Source: Canna indica (lineage: Eukaryota; Streptophyta; Magnoliopsida; Zingiberales; Cannaceae). From it: a stretch of 64,000 bases of DNA. The stretch spans positions 41,284,001-41,348,000 of the forward strand of contig CP136891.1 in the NCBI GenBank assembly GCA_034359265.1. Reading direction: 5' to 3'. A model generated the notes under the pieces. The model had not been told where the DNA came from. It made no database searches and saw nothing but the letters and a program-made list of their open reading frames with translations. The position numbers were made by a program, and so were the translations under genes. This document shows, piece by piece, positions 56,620 through 64,000 of the stretch (position 1 is the stretch's first letter; each line of letters starts with the position of its first letter).

Positions 56620-56697
56620 TTAAGTGGTAGGTTGCATGTTTCCCTGATTAGAGATAGATGCCCTTGGAGGTGCGACTTCTGTTCTTGTTGAACTCAT
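56620..56697 (-). pseudogene. Badnavirus ORF3 start, fragment
   Basis: The start ATG (56695-56697) overlaps the ORF2 stop as ATGA, the badnavirus arrangement that allows leaky-scanning expression. Only 25 codons follow ('EVAPPRASISNQGN') before a stop at 56620-56622, where viral similarity ends. Confidence 0.75.
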
Positions 56698-57110
56698 TTT
56701 GAGAGTTTAGCCTTCTCTTCTTCGAGGATCAGCTTGGGGTCCTTGAAGACGTACAGCTTGCCCTTGAGTTTGGGTATGCTTGTTTTAGGAGTAGTTTCTC
56801 CTAATTTGAGTTTCTGCAAGTCTTTGGTAAGAGAGTCGATTGAGCTTGCTAGCTCGTCTGGGTTGGCTAGTTGTTTAGCTTTTGCTTCTTTTAGTTGCTT
56901 GACCTCTAGCTTGAGAGAGTCAAGATCTTCCTTAATCTTTACAGTCAATTGTATGAGAACGTTCAACTGTTTGGTTAAGGATTCGGAAGGTTTTTGAGCA
57001 CTGATAGAATTTGTTTGAACAAATCCTACCGCTGGTTGGCCAAGAGATTCTGTGGCTTGTATAGCTTGGAGATAAGTTGTGCTTGAAGCAGTTAGTCTCC
57101 AATCACTCAT
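56694..57110 (-). CDS. Badnavirus ORF2-like protein (138 aa), intact
   Basis: Family features: N-terminal 'YLQAIQATESLGQPAVGFV', a central coiled coil (about residues 55-110, 'DSLKLEVKQLKEAKAKQL') and a basic C-terminus ending 'FKDPKLILEEEKAKLSK'. In badnaviruses ORF2 is a small virion-associated, nucleic-acid-binding protein. Length fits the family (about 130 aa). It is the only viral ORF here that looks complete, although nothing suggests it is expressed. Confidence 0.85.
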   Translation of the reverse strand: MSDWRLTASSTTYLQAIQATESLGQPAVGFVQTNSISAQKPSESLTKQLNVLIQLTVKIKEDLDSLKLEVKQLKEAKAKQLANPDELASSIDSLTKDLQKLKLGETTPKTSIPKLKGKLYVFKDPKLILEEEKAKLSK

Positions 57111-57334
57111 GTGGGTGAAATATCTTTCTGAAGTAAGAAGCTTCGTATAGCAACTCAGTCTATGGTTTTATCTTGGATTGTCTAATTAATATTTTGTCTT
57201 AAGATTACGAATGTATGGGTTCTTCCTCTATGTTGAGTACTACGCCCTCGTTATCGCATATCTTAAGTGGTTGTACTAATTTAACAATCAAAGTTTTCAC
57301 CAATAAAACTGAGTGTATATAGAAAGCTTAAATC
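57111..57334 (-). other. Badnavirus leader, fragment; no complete ORF1
   Basis: 57289-57334 is the reverse complement of 63955-64000, which follows the tRNA-Met primer site there, so this is leader sequence between primer site and ORF2. A complete ORF1 is not found: stops interrupt all frames. The segment joins movement-protein sequence at about 57334. Confidence 0.7.
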
Positions 57335-58379
57335 GAACATCAGCTGAGTTTGTTGTGTTAAAGAAGAATCCATAGGGTTCTTCTTCTTCGTCATCATCTC
57401 CTTCGGAATCGCAGGATGTGTCCCATTTTGGGGGAATGTCCTCCTGTTGTTCTTGATCATTTCCTACTGAGAGGGTCATTAATTGCCTGATGACTGCTAT
57501 GTCATCATCTTCTTCTTCTTCCTCTGGGTGATAGGTGTCATCCCAATCTGGTTCCCAATCTCGTTCATCTGCTGACCAATCTTCACAGGTCATCATATGA
57601 ACTGATTCTTGGGCTAACTCATCCTCTTCTGCGGATGCTTGTGTCACGTCTGGTGCTGTTGTATAGTCTGAAAAATGTACTGTAAGCAATCCATCTGATC
57701 TGGTTTGTATGTTGGCAGATTGTGGAATTTGGGGATTCGGTAGAATTGCGGGTCTGATGACCCATTGTCTGCCTTGTAAACTGGCTGTTATCCTTGGTTG
57801 ACCGGGAATTGCTCTTATGCCTCTGCTGGCCAGGTAATCAGCAACGTGTTGGACATTATACCTGAAATTGGTGTGACTATTGTTGGATAGTCTACCAATG
57901 AGTGATCTGGAAAGCAGGAGGTTGCTTTCGCCGCCTTGCCATCCGTTGTAACCATGGGTCTGGATGACCAGTTGTATATGTTCACGAAAATCGTGAATGC
58001 TTAAAGTCAAGTCTGGGGCTGCATAGGCCAGTTGGACACCTGTGGAGAGGTCTATTTCCATAGAGCTGATGACCGAACGGTCATCTGCCCATCTCGTGTC
58101 TCTTAAGAGAACAAGCGCATTGACACCTGCATTTCTTCTATGCAGTGTTTGTAGCCTTATCATTATTAGTCCCATATGAAGGTGCTGAAGCCCTTCATCA
58201 ACCAATAGATTATAGCTCTGGTCAGTTATGAATGGAAGTTCTACTTGCGCTCCTTCGGTCACTAAGATTCTTTCATCTGAATAGTGTTGGTAGACACGAT
58301 GTTGTCTTTCTGCCCATCCCGCTTGGTACAGTGTTTCTGCTGGGATCTGTTGGGCTCTTTGGTACTGGGAAATTGTCAA
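57335..58379 (-). pseudogene. Badnavirus movement protein region of ORF3
   Basis: Open minus-strand frame (running on to 57297). About residues 20-230 form the 30K-type movement domain: 'QHRVYQHYSDERILVTEGAQ', 'VELPFITDQSYNLLV', 'SSMEIDLSTGVQLAYAAPD', 'LIGRLSNNSH' and 'VADYLASRGI'. A long Asp/Glu-rich linker follows. In the virus this domain is the N-terminal part of ORF3, ahead of the coat protein. Here it directly follows RNase H on one side (junction at 58379/58380) and leader on the other (57334). It is the longest undamaged viral segment. Confidence 0.9.
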
Positions 58380-59047
58380 TACTGAGTTGTGGATTCTTCA
58401 GGCTCTTTGATTTGAATCAGGTTTACTGTCAGTCTTGATAATGCATCAGCTAAAGAGTTGTGTTTCCCATCTATATGCTCAAGGTGGATTATAATTCCTG
58501 TGCCTGTAATATAATCCAAAAAGTTAAGCCATCTAACCCTGGATGGCTTTGTTGAAGAAGATTTATTATAAAAGCTAATTATTGCCTGGCAATCAGTTCT
58601 TAAGGTTATCTCCTTTTGATCCAGGTAGTGAATTTTTAGTGCCTTGAGAGTCTCTATGCAAGCAAATATTTTTGCATCTATGGCTGACTTGGGTATGGGA
58701 AACTTTCCACTTGCGTAGGCACAGACCCTTTCCATGCTCCGAGGGTCGTTCTTTTTAGGTTTCCATTTGCATATCCCTCCCCATCCTTCCATACAGCCGT
58801 CAGTTTCCAGAATAATGTAAGATCCTGGGGCTGGTAATTCTAGGTCTGGGAGCGTCTGAACAATTTCTTTTATCTTTGAGATGAGTTGGAGGTTCGATGG
58901 TTTAAGCCTTTTGTCACCTTGCGGCCCAGTTTTGGAATAGAGCGGGCCCAGAAGTGTACCTAATTTTGGGACATAAGACCTTGCGTAATTTAACAGGCCT
59001 AGCCACGATCTGAGGCCCGTTTTGCTCTTTAACTGGTCCTCCTCAAA
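58380..59047 (-). pseudogene. Badnavirus RNase H, minus arm
   Basis: It continues in frame after the TAG that ends RT: 'GLRSWLGLLNYARSY' connection, then RNase H1 with 'ETDGC' (Asp), 'IFACIETLKA' (Glu), 'LRTDCQAII' (Asp) and 'GKHNSLADALSR' (Asp), so all catalytic residues are kept. It stops at 58380, in the middle of ORF3, at the edge of the inverted arm. Confidence 0.9.
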
Positions 59048-60876
59048 CTAAATAATTTTCTTGATGATGTGGGGCTGGAGTTTAATCTTGCTATCTCCTA
59101 TGATGGCCCCGAGAAACTCTATTTCTTTTGTCGCTATTTTGATCTTGGTTGGGGATAGAACTAATCCCCACTTTTCACATATGCTTAACATCTTCTGAAG
59201 GTGCTTAGCATGTTGTCTTTCGTCTTCGGAGAAAACCAAGATGTCATCAATGTATACTGCAATGAAATCTTCAGTACCTGAGAAGCACTGATCCATCTTT
59301 CGCTGAAATATTGCGGGGGCATTCTTTAACCCAAATGGCATCACTAGCCATTCGTAGAGTCCTCCAGGAACTATGAAGGCCGTCCATGGAATAGATTCTG
59401 GGTCCATTGCAACTTGGTGGAACCCGCTTTTGAGGTCGAATTTGGAGAATATTCGACTGTTGCCGATTTTCTTGAGTATGGTGTTTATACCTGGGAGGCT
59501 ATATTGGTCTTTGTGTGTGTTATCATTCAGGGTTCTATAGTTGAAGACCATTCGTTCCTTGCCTTTGACTTCTTTGCCTGTGGTTGGATCAATACTAGTT
59601 CCAGAATTGACCATGATGGCCATAGTTCTATGTCTACTGGTACTTGGTCTGATTACTCCTATCTTCAGGAGTGCCTTGATGTGTCTATCGTACTGTTCCT
59701 TCATCAGTGGTGTCACATGTTTCAAGGGCTTGTCTTGTATGATTAAGTCTGGATTGATGATATCCAGCTTACAAGTAATTTGGTTCTTCGTCCAGTGTTG
59801 TACAGGGTTATCTCCAATAAAACCCTGATCTTTCAGCTTTGTTAGGAGAGGTTGAAACTTCTGTCTGAAGCTTGGAGATTCCTTGAAGTGGTCGTATGAC
59901 ACGACATTCTTTACCTCTAAATATTCATTTTCTGTCATACCCAATTCTTCTATTGTGACATTAGACATTATTTCTGTATCTAGCTTTGTGGTGATTGTCG
60001 TCACTTTCTTATAGAATGTCACAGTTTGTTCTTCTATACGAACTCCTCCTTGCATAGCCCGTATGAAATTGCATCCAATCAGCATTTGAATGTCATCCCT
60101 CTTTCCCATGGGGAAGGCGTAGGTGAAGGGTATCTTAAACTTGTTTTCTTCAATTGACATGAGACCTCCCTTTAGTCTCATGCTGGCTACCTGTTGGGAA
60201 TTTACCCCATTAATTTGTATTGGGAACGCACTGGGTTCCAGTGCTTCAGCTGGTATAGAGTCTTGGTCTATACAGCACACTGTTGTGTCAAGTATTGCCT
60301 GTACCTTGAATGATTTTACATTTGGTATTTCCAGGATTATTTCCATGTTATAGAGTCTGTTGATAACCCTCCTTCCTCTATGGATTCCTTGATAAATTGC
60401 TGTGATGTCATCACTGCTGATTGCTTCTAACGCAGCCTTTGATGCTGCCTCTTCGAATACTATACCCGAATTGCTCTGCCCTTTGATCATAATTTCATCT
60501 TCCTGATCAATCCAGGGGGTCTTTCCTTTGCTATCCGTATTAATCCGGAGATCTTCGAATTGTTGTTCTAGGTCAGATAGGTCTGCTTTCAACTGATTTT
60601 CTGAGAGTTCTTGCTTTACTCTCTCATTCTCAATAAGAAGGAATGAAACATATTTTAATAACTCCTTGATTAGAGTGTCCTTCTCATCATACGGCCTAAG
60701 GGGTGCTCTTTTAATGATTAGCTTTCTGCCTAAGCAAAATCTAGAGCACATTGGGCATGTAGTTATAGTGCAAAGTCTGCAGTGGGATCTCATGTTTGGA
60801 TTAGTTGGTTCTTTGCACAGGGTGCATCTTTCGCATCCTTTGGTCACGTCTGTGTTATCTTCCCAGGCGTGAGTAT
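59048..60876 (-). pseudogene. Badnavirus Cys-rich motif, protease and RT, minus arm
   Basis: Order: second Cys-rich finger C-x2-C-x11-C-x2-C-x4-C-x2-C (about 60745-60830), coiled coil 'ELSENQLKADLSDLEQQF', protease with 'AILDTTVCCIDQDS' near 60270 (D-T-T where the family has D-T-G-A-T, apparently two codons lost), then RT with 'FDLKSGFHQVAMD', 'PFGLKNAPAIFQRKMD' and active site 'YIDDILVF', ending at a TAG (59048-59050) at the RT/RNase H boundary. The frame's first ~38 codons beyond 60876 are antisense of the other arm. Confidence 0.92.
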
Positions 60877-62066
60877 AACCCAGTGCGTTCCCAATACAAA
60901 TTAATGGGGTAAATTCCCAACAGGTAGCCAGCATGAGACTAAAGGGAGGTCTCATGTCAATTGAAGAAAACAAGTTTAAGATACCCTTCACCTACGCCTT
61001 CCCCATGGGAAAGAGGGATGGCATTCAAATGCTGATTGGATGCAATTTCATACGGGCTATGCAAGGAGGAGTCCGTATAGAAGAACAAACTGTGACATTC
61101 TATAAGAAAGTGACGACAATCACCACAAAGCTAGATACAGAAATATTGTCTAATGTCACAATAGAAGAATTGGGTATGACAGAAAATGAATATTTAGAGG
61201 TAAAGAATGCCGTGTCATACGACCACTTCAAGGAATCTCCAAGCTTCAGACAGAAGTTTCAACCTCTCCTAACAAAGCTGAAAGATCAGGGTTTTATTGG
61301 AGATAACCCTGTACAACACTGGACGAAGAACCAAATTACTTATAAGCTGGATATCATCAATCCAGACTTAACCATACAAGACAAGCCCTTGAAACATGTG
61401 ACACCACTGATGAAGGAACAGTACGATAGACACATCAAGGCACTCCTGAAGATAGGAGTAATCAGACCAAGTACCAGTAGACATAGAACTATGGCCATCA
61501 TGGTCAATTCTGGAACTAGTATTGATCCAACCACAGGCAAAGAAGTCAAAGGCAAGGAACGAATGGTCTTCAACTATAGAACCCTGAATGATAACACACA
61601 CAAAGACCAATATAGCCTCCCAGGTATAAACACCATACTCAAGAAAATCGGCAACAGTCGAATATTCTCCAAATTCGACCTCAAAAGCGGGTTCCACCAA
61701 GTTGCAATGGACCCAGAATCTATTCCATGGACGGCCTTCATAGTTCCTGGAGGACTCTACGAATGGCTAGTGATGCCATTTGGGTTAAAGAATGCCCCCG
61801 CAATATTTCAGCGAAAGATGGATCAGTGCTTCTCAGGTACTGAAGATTTCATTGCAGTATACATTGATGACATCTTGGTTTTCTCCGAAGACGAAAGACA
61901 ACATGCTAAGCACCTTCAGAAGATGTTAAGCATATGTGAAAAGTGGGGATTAGTTCTATCCCCAACCAAGATCAAAATAGCGACAAAAGAAATAGAGTTT
62001 CTCGGGGCCATCATAGGAGATAGCAAGATTAAACTCCAGCCCCACATCATCAAGAAAATTATTTAG
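60877..62066 (+). pseudogene. Badnavirus protease end and RT, plus arm
   Basis: Inverted copy of 59048-60237, same length base for base and about five amino-acid differences over 377 codons (e.g. D/G, M/L, V/A, C/Y, I/T). It has 'YIDDIL' intact and the same TAG at 62064-62066. It starts after the protease active site, so that motif is absent from this arm. Confidence 0.92.
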
Positions 62067-63198
62067 TTTGAGGAGGACCAGTTAAAGAGCAAAACGGGCC
62101 TCAGATCGTGGCTAGGCCTGTTAAATTACGCAAGGTCTTATGTCCCAAAATTAGGTACACTTCTGGGCCCGCTCTATTCCAAAACTGGGCCGCAAGGTGA
62201 CAAAAGGCTTAAACCATCGAACCTCCAACTCATCTCAAAGATAAAAGAAATTGTTCAGACGCTCCCAGACCTAGAATTACCAGCCCCAGGATCTTACATT
62301 ATTCTGGAAACTGACGGTTGTATGGAAGGATGGGGAGGGATATGCAAATGGAAACCTAAAAAGAACGACCCTCGGAGCATGGAAAGGGTCTGTGCCTACG
62401 CAAGTGGAAAGTTTCCCGTACCCAAGTCAGCCATAGATGCAAAAATATTTGCTTGCATAGAGACTCTCAAGGCACTAAAAATTCACTACCTGGATCAAAA
62501 GGAGATAACCTTAAGAACTGATTGCCAGACAATAATTAGCTTTTATAACAAATCTGCTTCAACAAAGCCATCCAGGGTTAGATGGCTTAACTTTTTGGAT
62601 TATATTACAGGCACAGGAATTATAATCCACCTTGAGCATATAGATGGGAAACACAACTCTCTAGCTGATGCATTATCAAGACTGACAGTAAACCTGATTC
62701 AAATCAAAGAGCCTGAAGAATCCACAACTCAGTACTTGAAACATTTAGAAGGAGCAATCTCAGAGGTTTTGGACAACAACTCTCAGCCACCTCAAAGAAT
62801 ACTCTCTCAGCTAAATAGTACCATCGAACAGATCAGTAACATTATGTCAACACAAATAGTCATGACTGTAACCGACTGGACAAATGAAACAGCGAATGAC
62901 TGGGATGATAATGAGGAAGCCATAAGCATCCTAATGGAAGAATTCACGAAACACCAGCATGACTATTATGAGTACTACCCTAAGACGAGCTTTTACTATG
63001 GTTCACCTCTTCGCATTAGTGATGTTCCTTATTACGAGGACTATATGAGTGACTTCAGAAGAAGAATGCAAGAAGAAGCACCAAGAAATGAAACAAATCC
63101 TGAGGAGATGACAATAGCTAAGACAACCATAGAGCAGAAAATTGAAAGTAATTCAGAAGAGTGGCCTGAGTGGGCTAATATCCCTTACTGGCGAGAGA
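62067..63198 (+). pseudogene. Badnavirus RNase H and C-terminal tail, plus arm
   Basis: RNase H as in the minus arm (arm ends at 62734), then an extra 464 bp encoding an acidic, Tyr-rich tail ('HQHDYYEYYPKTSFYYG', 'YYEDYMSDFRRRMQEEAP') that the minus arm lacks. This could be the natural ORF3 end or a joined segment; motifs do not decide. The frame is open from 62322 to 63500, the last part being antisense of coat-protein sequence. Confidence 0.85.
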
Positions 63199-63441
63199 CA
63201 CCCCTTAGGCCGTATGATGAGAAGGACACTTTAATCAAGGAGTTATTAGAATATGTTTCATTCCTTCTTACTGAAAATGAGAGAGTAAAGCAGGAACTCT
63301 CAGAGAATCAGTTGAAAGCAGACCTATCTGACCTAGAGCAGCAATTCGAAGATCTCCGGATTAATACGAATAGCAAAGGAAAGACCCCCTGGATTGATCA
63401 GGAAGATGTAATTATGATCAAAGGGCAGAGCAATTCGGGTA
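63199..63441 (+). repeat. Second inverted viral segment (coiled-coil part), ~243 bp
   Basis: Copy of 60463-60705 in opposite orientation ('PLRPYDEKDTLIKELLEYVS' to 'IMIKGQSNSG'). In the minus arm this lies between the Cys-rich motif and protease, its expected place. Here it follows RNase H, so it is displaced. Confidence 0.85.
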
Positions 63442-63830
63442 AGGATGTTCTGTGGATCTTCCGCTATGCCTGTAATTTCGTCATACTCTGCTGGGTATGA
63501 CATTCTCCACTGGATCCATGCTTTCTTTTCAATTTCGCCTAAAAGGTTTTCGACATAGCACATTTTCGATTTGTTATCGGGCCAATTCCGCTCATTCAAG
63601 ACGTTGAGGGTGATGGACTCCCATCTAGATATCACATCACTATAATGGCCGATGTTTTCGGGGAGCACTAGAATTGCTCCGGAATTAATCTGTGCTGATG
63701 GTAAATTGTATGCTTCTGAATAAGTCTTCGAATATCCTCCTCGTAGTTTTCCTACTCTGGAGGCTATTGTTGGTATATGTTGAGGTAACTGAGGTATTGC
63801 TCTACCTGGTGGGTATTGTGCTGGTCCCAT
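63442..63830 (-). pseudogene. Badnavirus coat protein fragment
   Basis: Minus-strand reading with 'GHYSDVISRWESITLNVLNE', 'NKSKMCYVENLLGE', 'KAWIQWRMSYPAEYDEI' and 'EDPQN', the N-terminal half of the badnavirus capsid domain. Only about 130 codons remain, cut at 63442 by the displaced segment and at about 63830 by leader. The C-terminal capsid half and the CCHC finger are absent. Confidence 0.87.
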
Positions 63831-64000
63831 GATGGGTTCTCGAGGTATCAGACGATAACCCTCCTTCCTGGTATCGAGGTAAATTTTATTCCGACGATCC
63901 TTATCCTGGTATCAGAGCTTGTTATTAAGGTACACATTTAATATCTCTTACGAAGATTTAAGCTTTCTATATACACTCAGTTTTATTGGTGAAAACTTTG
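63831..64000 (+). other. Badnavirus intergenic/leader segment, plus strand
   Basis: Non-coding. It contains the tRNA-Met site at 63907 and, from 63955, the leader sequence found in reverse at 57289-57334. This implies that another viral copy in plus orientation continues past the window. Confidence 0.75.
63907..63918 (+). promoter_or_regulatory. Badnavirus tRNA-Met primer binding site
   Basis: TGGTATCAGAGC followed by TTGTTA, the minus-strand primer site that defines position 1 of badnavirus genomes. The strand shows that this viral segment is in plus orientation, opposite to the coat-protein block beside it. Confidence 0.85.

Larger units (their letters stand above)
56618..64000. mobile_element. 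Endogenous badnavirus (pararetrovirus) integrant, scrambled
   Basis: Blocks in order: minus strand 60876 to 56620 (second Cys-rich motif, coiled coil, protease, RT, RNase H; movement protein; leader; ORF2; ORF3 start), plus strand 60877 to 63441 (protease/RT/RNase H again, C-terminal tail, coiled-coil segment), minus strand 63830 to about 63442 (coat protein), plus strand about 63840 to the window end (primer site, leader). The RT and the C-x2-C-x11-C-x2-C-x4-C-x2-C finger are badnavirus signatures. No block order matches a functional genome. Confidence 0.93.

Noticed and set aside
59414..60353. Plus-strand frames of 76-110 codons opposite the viral RT
   Set aside because: They are antisense of the RT/protease reading; the mirrored frames at 61340-61700 simply reflect the inverted arm.
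60878..60991. The first ~38 residues of the long minus-strand viral frame
   Set aside because: They are translated from antisense of the plus arm across the inversion junction and are not viral protein.

Overview
This is plant nuclear DNA with no convincing host gene. It is AT-rich and consists of retrotransposon debris plus, on the right, an integrated pararetrovirus. Three things point to a flowering plant: Ty1/copia elements primed by initiator tRNA-Met (TGGTATCAGAGC), a chromodomain-type Ty3/gypsy element, and an endogenous badnavirus (Caulimoviridae). The species cannot be named from the sequence.

Left part (1-24660): one old copia element (putative 5' LTR 254-1182, PBS 1184, gag, protease, integrase, start of RT) was split by successive insertions. 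These are a gypsy solo LTR (1517-4015, TSD TCTTA), a reverse sirevirus-type solo LTR (4790-6503, TSD AAATT), a forward LTR of the same type (7046-16457) that itself holds a second copia (8526-16258), and a gag-only element (16670-23569). Removing each insertion at its TSD restores the older reading frame, so the order of events can be read from the sequence.

Middle part (24661-44636): rearranged gypsy LTRs in both orientations, a gypsy pol tail, a reverse second copy of the gag-only element, and a nearly complete sirevirus-like copia (35668-43922, TSD CATCC). The sirevirus carries all domains, disrupted by stops and frameshifts. It or a relative is a plausible helper for the gag-only elements. 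Their LTRs share a tandem array of about 52 bp units built on GGTCGACCG palindromes, lying just upstream of the TATA box.

44637-56617: the 3' part of a CACTA transposon, sirevirus LTR fragments, a 4.5 kb element with two ~2 kb LTRs and almost no interior (46905-51409, TSD CCACT), a gypsy pol tail, a fragment of the gag-only element's repeat region, and a LINE RNase H pseudogene.

56618-64000: a scrambled badnavirus integrant. On the minus strand lie ORF2, the ORF3 start, movement protein, RNase H, RT, protease and the second Cys-rich motif. Then comes an inverted copy on the plus strand, then a minus-strand coat-protein block, then a plus-strand tRNA-Met site and leader running off the window. 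Two 1858 bp arms of equal length form a giant inverted repeat around a 639 bp loop. It cannot encode a working polyprotein (stop at the RT/RNase H boundary, altered protease motif, domains out of order) but could be transcribed into double-stranded RNA.
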